This document shows positions 46,799-56,910 of a stretch of 64,000 bases of DNA, one piece after another. The notes below the pieces were generated by a model, which was not told where the DNA came from, ran no database searches, and saw only the letters and a list, made by a program, of their open reading frames with translations. A program made the position numbers and the translations under genes. The stretch is from the NCBI GenBank assembly GCA_020698575.1, contig CM036252.1, positions 5,134,880 through 5,198,879 on the forward strand, given 5' to 3'. Origin of the DNA: Bostrychus sinensis. Taxonomy: Eukaryota; Chordata; Actinopteri; Gobiiformes; Eleotridae. Position 1 is the stretch's first letter. The number at the start of each line of letters is the position of its first letter.

Positions 46799-47364
46799 CA
46801 CTACTACTACTCCTACTACTACCACTACTACCACTACTACTACTACCACTACTACTACTCCTACTACTACTACTCCTACTACTACCACTACTACTACTCC
46901 TACTACTACCACTACTACTACTACCACTACTACTACTGCTACTACTACCACTACTACCACTACTACTACTCCTACTACTGCCACTACTACTACCACTATT
47001 ACTACTACCACTACTACTACTGCTATTACTACCACTAATACTACTACTACTATTACTACTACTACTACTACTGCTACCACTACTACCACTACTACTACTT
47101 CTACTACTACCACTACTACTACCACTACTACCACCACTACTACTACTACCACTACTACCACCACTACTACCACTACTACTACTCCTACTACTACCACTAG
47201 TACTACTACTACTCCTACTACTGCTCCTACTACTACCACGACTACTACTACTGCTACTACTACCACTACTACTACCACTACTACCACTACTACTACAACA
47301 ACTACTACCACTATTACTACTACTACTACTACCGCTACTACTACTGCTACTGCTACTACTACTG

Positions 47365-47396
<32 letters not shown>

Positions 47397-47397
47397 G

Positions 47398-47432
<35 letters not shown>

Positions 47433-47625
47433 GCTACTACTACAACAACTACTACCACTACTACTGTAACAACTACTACCACTATTACTACTACTACTAC
47501 CACTATTACTACTACTACCACTACTACTGTAACAACTACTACCACTATTACTACTACTACTACCACTATTACTACTACTACCACTACTACTGTAACAACT
47601 ACTACCACTACTACTACTGGTACTA
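46561..47625. repeat. 1-kb (ACT)n triplet array
   Basis: ACTACTACTACC with CCT, GCT, ATT and GTA substitutions across 1,065 bases. The segment around CTGTAACAACTACTACC recurs at about 47463, 47527 and 47590, spacing 62-64. Poly-Thr and poly-Val open frames are artefacts. Confidence 0.97.
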
Positions 47626-47990
47626 AGGCAAGGCTAAGTTTATTTGTACAGCACAATTCATACACAGAGTAATTCAAAGTACTTTAGAGGAAAAAAGTAC
47701 AAAGTTTAAAAGTACAAAGACAAGAATTACAATTAAAACAATAAGATCAAATTAAAAGATTATAAATAAGAATCCATTTAAAAATAAATTAAAAGAAGAG
47801 TGCAGATAAAACACTTTCAGTTGACATATACACAGCTAAAAAGAAAAGTTTTAAGTCTGGACTTGAACATCGTCAGGAAGACTGTTCCAGAGTTTAGCTG
47901 CAGAAACTGAAACACTGCTTTTGAGTGAAAGTTGGTCAGGCGATGTTTTGCAGAGGTCCGTGCACACTGGTCAGTGTAGTGAAGTGTTGT
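47626..47990. repeat. Common fish dispersed repeat (GGCAAGGCTAAGTTTATTTG)
   Basis: GGCAAGGCTAAGTTTATTTGTACAG…CATACACAGAGTAATTCAAAG is a highly dispersed fish repeat. Downstream text CTGTTCCAGAGTTTAGCTGC belongs to the same family. Confidence 0.6.
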
Positions 47991-48003
47991 CCGTGAACTC
48001 ATG

Positions 48004-48450
48004 GCCCCATACACAGACAAGGGACATGAAGTTTACATGGATAGTTATTACACATCACCAGCCATTGCCTGTGAACTGGCTGAAAGTTGGATTGTGTGGG
48101 ACAGTGAGAAGCACAAGGAAGCCAAAATGCCTGAGACCCACTGCCTCGAAGTTAAAAAGTGGAGATGACCCAGTGTTTCTCAGGAAGGGAAAGTTGTTGG
48201 CTTGTGCATGGCACGAAACTAAACGTCTCACAATGTTATCAACCGTTCATGGGAATGCCTATGTTCAGAAAAGAATCAGGACAAAGAAAAATGAGAGTGG
48301 TTTTTGCACAATAAATAGAGCTGTGTGTGTTGACAGTACAACAGTTTCATGGGGGAGTGGATAGATCTGACAGAGAATGAAAACCTACCTATTTCCACAG
48401 CGGTCAAGGAAGTGGTACAACTGCATTTTAAATGCCATTCTAAGCATCAG
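48004..48450 (+). pseudogene. piggyBac transposase remnant (PGBD-like)
   Basis: Fragments in three frames read YTDKGHEVYMDSYYTSPAIA, then LCGTVRSTRKPKCLRP, LRKGKLLACAWHETKRL, TMLSTVHGNAYVQKR and VCVDS. After another shift come YNSFMG and MKTYLFPQRSRKWYNC. The D.YYTSP, GT.R.+RK, W.D…STVH and Y(N)..MG(GVD) blocks follow the order of the piggyBac DDE domain. The GGVD that should carry a catalytic aspartate is disrupted and there are at least three frame breaks. The N-terminus and both transposon ends are missing. Confidence 0.8.
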
Positions 48451-48779
48451 TGTTGTCAACTCACATGTCATTTACACTAAGTAATTAAAGTCACTAAAGG
48501 CCTATATTCAGGACATTATAACTGGATTATTATCAGGTTACATGAAAAGGGAACAGTGGAAAAGGGGGAGGTGGCATTCAGCAGAAGGAGAACTGTTGCC
48601 CGGTCCGAGACTCAAAACTGGCTCTATTTGCTGTGAGGCACCAGTACAAACCACTGCACTACTGTGCCATAAAATGTTACATATAACCAGAAAAGTATCA
48701 TAACAGAACAAAAGAAGTACCATGAAAAATATACATCTATGACCCACTTATGTCACCATGTCACTTAGTACACCCTGGC
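48451..48779. other. No gene recognised
   Basis: Short repeat-poor interval between the transposase remnant and the foldback. Confidence 0.3.
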
Positions 48780-49072
48780 TGGGTTACATAGAACCAGAAA
48801 ATGGGCCGCGGTAGTATCCAAATATACACCTCCATACTACCCACAAGGTCTGAAATTTTACCCAGGAAAGGTACACCCTGGCTGGGCAAGATAGAACCAG
48901 AAAATGGACCTTGGTTTTCCCATTGGTTGGCCCATTTTCTGGTTCTATTTTACCCAGCCAGGATGAGCCATTCCTTGGTAAAATTTTAGATAACCTGGGC
49001 ATTATGGAGGTACATATTTGGGGAAAACCAAAGCCCATTGTCTGGTTCTTTCTTACCCAGCCAAGATGTGCT
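48780..49072. repeat. Nested foldback: inverted repeat of a direct repeat
   Basis: GGCTGGGTTACATAGAACCAG at 48778 and GGCTGGGCAAGATAGAACCAG at about 48881 are direct repeats. Both appear inverted downstream (CTGGTTCTATTTTACCCAGCC near 48940 and CTGGTTCTTTCTTACCCAGCC near 49041). The whole 290 bases folds around a centre near 48922. No target duplication seen. Confidence 0.75.
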
Positions 49073-49545
49073 TTTGCTGCGTGTCATCTCCACTTTTCAT
49101 AAATCCTTGTCCAGCCTATCATCTATGGATGAGATTTGTCTTTTTAATAACCAGGTTTATGAGGGATACAATGCAAACTGCAAACTAAAGCGTTTGTTTA
49201 AAGTAGTGCAATATTTTACCTTTGCTTGATTTTATAAAGATCAGTAATAAATGGTCGCATAAGAATTATTTTAAAAAATCAAAAACATTTTGATTCTATC
49301 ATAACAAAATGTGTGAGAAACACTGCTTTTTACTTTTGAAATGCTGATAATGACCTCGGCCAATATCAGCTATGGGCCAGCAGAGTAAGAAAGATACTGG
49401 ATATCAAAAAATCATATCAACCCCATCCCTATTCAAGTTTTGTGAGGTGACACAAAGCACCACTGTTTACTGCTTTGTTGAGATGGCGATGAGGTCTTAA
49501 AATATTTCGGGAAGATCATGAAAAAGTCTTGAAAAGGTATTGGAC
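49073..49545. other. No gene recognised
   Basis: AT-rich, repeat-poor interval. Short open frames only. Confidence 0.3.
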
Positions 49546-49578
49546 TACTGCTACTACTGCTACTACTGCTACTACTAA
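49546..49578. repeat. (TACTGC/TAC)n triplet array at outer edge of the palindrome
   Basis: ACTACTGCTACTACTGC for about 33 bases. Homology between the two palindrome arms begins in its last triplets. Confidence 0.85.
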
Positions 49579-49666
49579 GCCAGGACTGAACCAGAACTGA
49601 ACCAGGACTGAACCAGATTAAATCAAAGCCAGGACACTATTCCAGTTTTAATGCTCATTTTTAAAC

Positions 49667-49672
49667 TTTATT
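49667..49672 (-). promoter_or_regulatory. Polyadenylation signal of left lectin copy
   Basis: AATAAA on the minus strand about 95 bases past the stop codon. The same hexamer is at the same distance in the other two lectin copies. Confidence 0.7.
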
Positions 49673-49765
49673 GGTTAAGTCCTCTCAGTAGAAGAGGAGT
49701 AAGTATTTGGAGTCATCTTCATTGCTGGTCCCTTGGAGGGCGTCCCGAGTCAAAGGGGCCTGGTT

Positions 49766-51479
49766 TTACCTCTCAGTTTGTTTGGAGCACACAAAGGCCT
49801 GCTCCTTGTCACAGTTCACCAGCTTCCAGCGACCGGACAGCGCTAAAACAAACAGAACACAAGTCAGGTCTTACTGAACCTGGGTTAAACCAGAATTAAT
49901 CCAGGTCTAAACCAGGTCTAAACCAGGTCTAAAGCAGGATGTTGTGCTGTGATCCTGGGCTGTAAAATCCATCAGAACCAGACTCACGTTCGTCTGTGAC
50001 CACGATGCAGCCTCTGTTTTCTTTAAAGTTGAGCATGGATTTGGAATTAAACCAAATCTCCAATTCAAGTATCCTTGTTTTCTGAAAAACAGAGAAGCCA
50101 CGATGTCGACAGTGGAGCAGGTTTTAATGCAAACCTCAGAACAGACAAGGCTCAGGGGACGGGATCCTGGACCCCATATTGGGAAGCACGTAATTACAGG
50201 CAATGGCAGAGTTTTTCAGAGCCACAGCTTATGTTGTAAAACAACTGAGCAGCAGAAAAACTTACAGCCTTCACTGGAGGTGGGGTCTCTAGATTCTTCC
50301 CCAGCACCCAGACCTTCTTCTCCAGTGCAGACTCCTCCCACAGAAACTGTGCCAGGGCCCGGGCCCAGGCTTCCCCATATGTCCTAACAGAGACCAGCTC
50401 AGCGCCCATGGCCCGGCACTGCTCCTGCACACACGAAGTACACAAGAGTGGTACTACAGAAAGTACTACAAAAAGTACTACAGAGTCCACCAACACGTTT
50501 AGTCATGAGTTATTTTTTTTTTAAACCATGGTTTAATTGTAGTTTAATCTAATTTAAGGTAATTTTATGTAAAGTTTATGCCTAGGTTTAGTCCAGTTTT
50601 AATCCTGGTTTAGTTAACTAATTTCCAGTGGTATGCAGGTATATAGATTCTTTAATGTAGAGCCAGTTTTATTACAATTTTATTGCTCCTCTGTTTGGAG
50701 AATTAAATCTGAAGTATAGCCCACTGCTTAGTCCTGGTTTAGTCCTAGATTAGTCCTGGTTATGAGCTGGTTTGGTTCTGGTTTAGACTAATCCTGGCTT
50801 AGACCTGGGTTAGTCCTGGTTTAGTCCTAGTTTAGTCATGGCTTAGACCACTTGAAGGACAGATACATATAGAGACCCTTCTTGTGTCTGTAAACAGAAA
50901 TGTACTGGAAGTTCAAAAAGACGATAATACATTTTTAATGGAGCCATTAGTGTCAGTGTTAGTCATTTTTTAATAAATATATAAAAAATAAACATTTGTT
51001 CCTGCTGCCCAAAAACATCTAAATGAATATTTTTATTTTGCTCCTTCTTAGAAATGAATGAGAACATTAATCTCTGTACCAGGCTCCGTGTGCAACTTTT
51101 TGAAACATTCATTCCTGGAAGGGTCTATACATGTACAAAAACAAAAACATATGGTTTTAGTGGCTCTCACCTCAGCGTCGGTGATGGTGGTGGGGTTGGG
51201 CAGGTAGCGGCCACAGAGAGTGGCAGACAGAGGGAACCAGCCTTCTTCCACACACACATTCATCTCCTTGTTTTCGATTACCTGAGTGATGTTGATGATG
51301 CTTTTGACTGCCAGGAGCAGAGACCCGAACACAGAGTCAGAGATGGAGCCATGGATCAGTCTTTACTACTGCTACGACTGCCAGGGTTATGTTAAATCAA
51401 ACTTACTTATGGACCGAGCCTCTGTGTTATGGACCAACCCGACCAGGACCACAGCCACGACAAAGACCGAGCGACGCAT
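49766..51479 (-). CDS. Secreted C-type-lectin-like protein, left-arm copy (5 exons)
   Basis: Coding exons on the minus strand are 51479-51407, 51307-51171, 50424-50266, 50081-49988 and 49842-49766, giving 179 residues. All junctions have GT/AG and consistent phases (1, 0, 0, 1). Exon 1 is a signal peptide, MRRSVFVVAVVLVGLVHNTE. The lectin fold follows: extra N-terminal cysteine pair (CVEEGW…LCGRYLPNP), EQCRAMGAELVSVRT, WVLGKN, GCIVV, and W-K-L-V-N-C…AFVCSK with the four canonical cysteines. Compared with the right copy it has 7 extra residues (ITQVIEN) in exon 2 and AR in exon 3. In exon 4 the stretch ILELEIWFNS replaces TFRETLNWYQT. Calcium-binding EPN/QPD and WND motifs are not seen, so calcium-dependent sugar binding is doubtful. 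An AATAAA lies at 49672-49667. A LINE sits about 585 bases upstream of the ATG. Expression unknown. Confidence 0.85.
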
Positions 51480-51779
51480 GATGAAGTTTACGTAGACACC
51501 TCACAAAACGACCTGGGAACAAGAGGGAACGTTAGCATTACAGCGATCAGCCGTCACACTCTGACCACTGACAGGTGAAGGGTGAAGAACACAGATTTGG
51601 ACTTCACTTCATGACATTTATTAAACAGGCTTCTTTAAGGCGCTTCTCATCACATCGCTCTGATTGTCTCTCACGTGCTCACAGAGAGGAGACAGATCCG
51701 TGCGGGGGTCAGGCGCACTCACAGAGAGGTGGAGGTAGATGCATGTTTGACTGCAGTGTTTGAGCTCAAATTAAAATGT

Positions 51780-52050
51780 AGTCACAAGTGGCGATCAAAT
51801 CAAATCAGACATTATTTGTATAGCACTTTTCATACATATAAAATGTAGCACAAAGTGCTTCACATAAAAATCAAACAATGAGCAACATAACTCCCCAACC
51901 CACCCTCACTTTCACACAAAAATGATAAATAAATAACATTAAGATATAATTAAAACAGCTAAAACATTTTTAACTAGGTACTGAAGCAACCCTAAAAATG
52001 AGAGGAACTTATAGAAAATGTTTTTCTACTATACTTGTGTAATGTAAACA
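51780..52050. repeat. Dispersed repeat (TTTGTATAGCACTTTTCATAC) in the lectin upstream region, left arm
   Basis: CAGACATTATTTGTATAGC…GTAGCACAAAGTGCTTCACA is a dispersed fish repeat. It is also present in the right arm at about 61315-61560, so it was there before the duplication. Confidence 0.6.
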
Positions 52051-52051
52051 T

Positions 52052-52063
52052 GATGATCATCAT
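52052..52063. repeat. Target-site duplication of the left-arm LINE (5' copy)
   Basis: GATGATCATCAT occurs here and again at 55420-55431. The right arm has a single copy at the corresponding place (61290-61301). Confidence 0.85.
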
Positions 52064-52211
52064 CTCCCCCTTGAACTGCCACCTTATCGTGGTGGGGGAG
52101 TTTGAGTGCCCGATCGATCCTAGGAGCTATGTTGCCTGGGGCATTATGCACCTGGTAGGGTCTCCCATGGCAAACAGGTCCTGGGTGACGGGCCAGACTA
52201 AGAGCAGTTCA
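52064..52211 (+). ncRNA. Putative HDV-like self-cleaving ribozyme at LINE 5' end
   Basis: Helices read by eye: P1 CTCCCCC (52064-52070) with GGGGGAG (52094-52100). P2 TGAACTG (52072-52078) with CAGTTCA (52205-52211). P3 CCAC (52079-52082) with GTGG (52089-52092), around the loop CTTATC. P4 GCCCG (52108-52112) with CGGGC (52189-52193). The joining strand before P2' reads CTAAGAG, with C52198 in the place of the catalytic cytosine; the HDV antigenomic ribozyme has CUAAGG there. The nesting is the double-pseudoknot order of HDV. Cleavage in this fold is just 5' of P1, which is exactly the junction between target duplication and element. Such ribozymes are known at the 5' ends of R2 and several other non-LTR families, where they release the element RNA from upstream transcript. 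The P4 extension is long (about 76 bases). Confidence 0.7.
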
Positions 52212-52221
52212 CAAAACCCCT

Positions 52222-53100
52222 ATGAAGACAATTAAATCGAGGACCGTGACGTCGCCCGGTATGGCGCAGCCGGGGCCCCACCCTGGAGCCAGGCCTAGGG
52301 TTGGGGCTCGAATGCGAGCGCCTGGTGGCCGGGCCTTTGCCCATGGGGCCCGGCCGGGTACAACCCGAATGAGCGACGTGGGCCCGACCTCCTGTGGGCT
52401 CACCACCCGCAGAGGTAGCCGTAGGGGAGCGGTGCAATGTGGATCGGGCAGCAGTCGAAGGCGGGTGCCTCAGCGACCCGGTCCCCGGACACAGCTTCTA
52501 GCTGTGGGGACATGGAATGTCACCTCGCTGGGGGGGAAGGAGCCTGAGCTTGTGCGGGAGGTTGAGAGATACCGGCTAGATATAGTCGGTCTCACCTCCA
52601 CGCACAGCTTGGGCTCTGGAACACAGCTCCTCGAGAGAGGTTGGACTCTCCACCACTCTGGCGTTGCCCGCGGTGAGAGGCGGCGGGCCGGTGTGGGCTT
52701 GCTCATAGCCCCCCAGCTCAGCTGCCATGTGTTGGAGTTTACCCCAGTAAACGAGAGGGTCGCGTTCCTACGCCTTCGGGTTGGGGACAGGTATCTTACT
52801 GTGGTTTGTGCCTACGGGCCGAATAGCAGTACAGAGTACCCGGCCTTCTTGGAGTCCCTGGGAGGGGTACTGGAAGGTGCACTGACTGGGAACTCAATTG
52901 TTTTGCTGGGAGACTTCAATGCCCACGTGGGCAGCGACAGTGACACCTGGAGGGGCGTGATTGGGAGGAACGGCCTCCCTGATCTGAACCCGAGTGGTGT
53001 CTTGTTATTGGACCTCTGTGCTAGTCACAGTTTGTCCATAACAAACACCATGTTCAAGCACAAGGTGTCCATCAGTGCACGTGGCACCAGGACACTCTAG
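52222..53100 (+). pseudogene. LINE endonuclease domain (AP-endonuclease type), frame broken at its end
   Basis: After a ~90-residue linker rich in G, P and R, the domain reads LAVGTWNVTSLGGKEPE, VERYRLDIVGLTSTHSLGSG, GVGLLIAPQL, VVCAYGPNSSTEYPAF and IVLLGDFNAHVGSD. GTWNV, the AYGP block and LLGDFNAH are the nicking-endonuclease motifs. Of the family's usual downstream motifs, STDHHLV appears only after the frameshift, in the next open frame. The usual glutamate of the Q-E-H/TE block seems replaced (GLTSTHS), which may inactivate it. Confidence 0.82.
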
Positions 53101-53111
53101 TCTGGAGGTCA

Positions 53112-55310
53112 ATGATCGACTTTGTAGTCATGTCATCTGACCTTCGGCCGTGTGTCTTGGACACTCGGGTGAAGAGAGGGGCTGAGCTGTCAACAGATCA
53201 CCACCTGGTGGTGAGTTGGATCCGCTGGCAGAGGAGGAGGCCGGACAGACTCGGCAGACCCAAACGTATTGTGAGGGTCTGTTGGGAACATCTGGCTGAG
53301 CCTCCTGTCAGAGGGGTCTTCAACTCCCACCTCCGGGAGAGCTTGGACCAGATCTCAAGGGAGGCTGGAGACATTGAGTCCGAGTGGACCATGTTCTCCG
53401 CCTCTATTGTCGATGCAGCCGTTCGAAGCTGTGGTCGCAAGGTCTCTGGTGCCTGTCGTGGCGGCAACCCCCGAACCCGGTGGTGGACACCGGAAGTAAG
53501 GGATGCTGTCAAGCTGAAGAAGGAGTCCTATCAAGGCTGGTTGGCTCGTGGGACTCCTGAGGCAGCCGACGGGTACCGGAGGGCCAAGCGTGCTGCGGCC
53601 CGGGCAGTTGTGGAGGCAAAAACTCGGGTCTGGGAGGAGTTCGGGGAGGCCATGGAGGAGGACTATCGGTCGGCCTCAAAGAAATTCTGGCAAACCGTCC
53701 GCCGCCTCAGGAGGGGGAAGCAGTGCTTCACCAACACTGTTTACAGTGGAGGTGGGGAGCTGTTGACCTCGACTGGGGATGTTGTCGGGCGGTGGAAGGA
53801 ATACTTTGAGGATCTCCTCAATCCCACCAACACGCCTTACGTTGAGGAAGCAGAGGCTGGGGACTCGGAGGTGGACTTGTCCATCACCCAAGCTGAAGTC
53901 ACCGAGGTGGTTGGAAAGCTCCTCAGTGGCAAGGCACCGGGGGTGGATGAGATCCACCCTGAGTACCTCAAGTCTCTGGATGTTGTGGGGCTGTCGTGGC
54001 TGACACGTCTCTGCAACATCGCATGGCGGTTGGGGACAGTACCTCTGGACTGGCAGACCGGGGTGGTGGTCCCTCTCTTTAAGAAGGGGGACCGGAGAGT
54101 GTGTTCCAACTACAGGGGGATCACACTCCTCAGCCTCCCTGGGAAAGTCTATTCCAGGGTACTGGAGAGGAGAATTCGGCCGATAGTCGAACCTCGGATT
54201 CAGGAGGAACAATGCGGTTTTCGTCCCGGTCGTGGAACAGTGGACCAGCTCTACACCCTCTATCGGGTGCTCGAGGGTTTGTGGGAGTTCGCCCAACCAG
54301 TCCACATGTGCTTTGTGGACCTGGAGAAGGCGTTCGACCGTGTCCCTCTGTTGTGTCCTGTGGTGGGTGCTCTGGGAGTATGGGGTCCGGGGCCCTTTGC
54401 TAAGGGCTGTCCGGTCCCTGTATGACCGGAGCAGGAGCTTGGTCCACATTGCCGGTTGTAAGTCAGACCTGTTCTCAGTGCATGTTGGACTCCGGCAGGG
54501 CTGCCCTTTGTCACCGGTTCTGTTCATAATTTTTATGGACAGAATTTCTAGGTGCAGCCAGGGGCCGGAGGGAGTCAGGTTTGGGAACCACAGGATTTCA
54601 TCTCTGCTTTTTGCGGATGATGTTGTTCTGTTGGCTTCCTCAAACCAGGACCTTCAGTGTGCACTGGGGCGGTTTGCAGCCGAGTGTGAAGCGGCTGGGA
54701 TGAGAATCAGCACCTCCAAGTCCGAGGCCATGGTTCTCGACTGGAAAAGGGTGGCTTGCCCTCTCCAGGTTGGGGGGGGGAGTTCCTGCCTCAAGTGGAG
54801 GAGTTTAAGTATCTTGGGGTCTTGTTCACGAGTGAGGGAAGGATGGAGCGTGAGATCGACAGGACGGATCGGAGCAGCGGCTGCAGTAATGCGGTCGTTG
54901 TATCGGTCTGTTGTGGTGAAGAAGGAGCTGAGCCGAAAGGCGAAGCTCTCGATTTACTGTCGATCTACGTTCCTACTCTCACCTATGGTCATGAGCTTTG
55001 GGTCATGACCTGAAAGGACAAGATCCCGGATACAAGCGGCCGAAATGAGTTTCCTCCGCAGGGTGGCTGGGTGCTCCCTTAGAGATAGGGTGAGGAGCTC
55101 TGTCACCCGGGAGGAGCTCGGAGTAGAGCCGCTGCTCCTCCACATCGAGAGGAGTCAGTTGAGGCTCGGGCATCTGTTCTGGATGCCTCCTGGACGTCTT
55201 CCTGGGGAGGTGTTCCGGGCATGTCCCACCGGGAGGAGGCCCCGGGGAAGACCTAGGACACGCTGGAGGGACTATGTCTCTCGGCCTGGGAACGCCTTGG
55301 GGTCCCCCTG
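53112..55310 (+). pseudogene. LINE reverse transcriptase, multiple frame breaks
   Basis: An open stretch 53112-54425 contains AELSTDHHLVVSWIRW, SGKAPGVDEIHPEYL, VVVPLFKKGDRRVCSNYRGI, EEQCGFRPGRGTVDQLYTLY and FVDLEKAFDRVP. The next frame (54350-54775) has GLRQGCPLSPVLFIIFMDRI and LLFADDVVLLAS with the catalytic FADD. A G-run shift leads to EEFKYLGVLFTSEGRMER. Another shift gives MSFLRRVAGCSLRDRVRSSV and GRRPRGRPRTRW. All usual RT blocks are present, so only frame integrity is lost. Confidence 0.85.
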
Positions 55311-55419
55311 GTAGAGCTGGAGGAAGTGTCTGTGGAAAGGGAAGTCTGGGCATCTTTGCTTAGACTGCTGCCTCCACGACCCGGTCCCGGATAAGCGGAA
55401 GAAGATGGATGGATGGATG

Positions 55420-55431
55420 GATGATCATCAT
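55420..55431. repeat. Target-site duplication of the left-arm LINE (3' copy)
   Basis: GATGATCATCAT following the (ATGG)n tail. Its first base may overlap the tail. Confidence 0.85.
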
Positions 55432-56064
55432 ATTAAAAACCAAATAGGCTTCCTTTGACAAAAGAAAAAACACCCCCATGCAGCAAATGGTTTGATCCAT
55501 TACCGCTGTTGCTCTTGCTGCACTCACTTTCCTCTCGAACTCGCGGCACACAGCTTCTCTGTTTCTCTCACCGACTGAAGTTAGGTAAATACGGTGAAAA
55601 TTTGGGTTGCAATTGTGCAGAAAAAATACTTTTTAACATCAACTGACAGCAATATTAGACAATCTGAAGCCAAATGGTTTGAACTAAAATAAGTGTCTTT
55701 GTGAGACAAAAACGTGAGTAAAGCCTGAGCTGAGTGGAGTTAGAAGATGTCAAAAGAAGATTTAGTGACATTTACAGTCAGTAAAAGCCTAAGTTGCTAA
55801 ACTGTGCTAGCAGTAAGGCTAATAATAAAAATCTGAGCGTTTGTCCTCGTTTGTAATGAAAATGACAGAGCAGAGAAGGAGAGGAGGAGGCAGCTCAGTC
55901 TCTTATAAAGGCCTGGGCTGGTTAGAATCTGGTTTTTACAAAAATGGTAGGAAAGCAGTCCATTTCGTACTTTAATCTTCTTTAGCTTCTTTTGGTTTTG
56001 TGGTTCACGTCAGTTGCATAATTTATAAGAAAGAAGCAAGGTGACATGAAATTAGTTTAACTGT

Positions 56065-56139
<75 letters not shown>

Positions 56140-56156
56140 TATATATATACACACAC

Positions 56157-56180
<24 letters not shown>
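56065..56180. repeat. (AT)n microsatellite with poly(T), left arm
   Basis: AT/AC dinucleotide run of about 105 bases followed by a T-run. The mirror in the right arm is 60545-60655, with different length. Confidence 0.9.
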
Positions 56181-56189
<9 letters not shown>

Positions 56190-56259
56190 TTTGCCCCACT
56201 GTATATATACACATATACACATATATACATATAAATATATATATGTGTGTGTATATATA

Positions 56260-56690
56260 CAGTGGGGCAAAAAAGTATTTAGTCAGCCACCAATGGTGCA
56301 AGTTCTCCCACTTAAAAAGATGAGAGAGGCCTGTAATTTTCATCATAGGTTTACCTCAACTATGAGACAAAATGAGAAAAAAAAATCCACATAATCACAT
56401 TGTCTGATTTTTAAAGAATTTACTTGCAAATTATGGTGGAAAATAAGTATTTGGTCAATAACAAAAGTTCATCTCAATACTTTGTTATATACCCTTTGTT
56501 GGCAATGACAGAGGTCAAATGTTTTGTGTAAGTCTTCACAAGGTTTTCACAAACTGTTGCTGGTATTTTGGCCCATTCCTCCTGCAGATCTCCTCTAGAG
56601 CAGTGATGTTTTGGGGCTGTCGCTGGGCAACACAGACTTTCAACTCCCTCCAAAGATTTTCTATGGGGTTGACTGATAATAAATATTATG
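56260..56690 (-). pseudogene. Tc1-like element fragment with transposase C-terminus (left arm)
   Basis: The end CAGTGGGGCAAAAAAGTATT is a known Tc1-type terminus. On the minus strand the text gives EEWAKIPATVCENLVKTYTK and LTSVIANKGYITKY before a stop, which is the last part of a Tc1/mariner transposase. The rest of the gene is absent. A second inverted terminus (TTTTGCCCCACTGTATATA) lies at 56180-56206. The mirror copy is 60060-60487. Confidence 0.8.
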
Positions 56691-56910
56691 GTAACAACGG
56701 TAATGAAATAATAATGTAAATATTGTGAAATGACACAAACATTGTATAATCTGTACCATTGCTTGCTCCTGTTTGCTTCTCCAAACTCATTTATCAGAGT
56801 GACATTTATATCTGCTGCCTCCATCTCGGGTCTAAAGCTGAAGGCAAACTAGAACTATTGAGGTTGTAGTTTAAGTGTTGGACTTACCTTGTGTCCAGAT
56901 GGAGTCCTCT

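Larger units (their letters stand above)
52064..55419 (+). mobile_element. Near-full-length RTE-like LINE inserted in the left arm
   Basis: 3.36 kb, flanked by GATGATCATCAT duplications and ending in (ATGG)n. It encodes an AP-like endonuclease followed by reverse transcriptase in one reading direction. The coding region is broken at about 53075, 54345, 54770 (a run of nine G) and again near 54865 and 55010. The truncated copy at 15668-16497 belongs to the same family. The 3' terminal GGATAAGCGGAAGAAGATGG is shared by both. The clade is called RTE-like from the short ATGG tail and the GRGTVDQ and GRPRTRW motifs; I am not certain of it. Confidence 0.88.

Noticed and set aside
46544..47677. Poly-valine and poly-threonine open frames on opposite strands
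   Set aside because: Pure consequence of the (ACT)n array having no stop triplets in two frames.
52198..52437. Open frames on the minus strand of the LINE 5' region
   Set aside because: GC-rich antisense shadows of the endonuclease frame without motifs.
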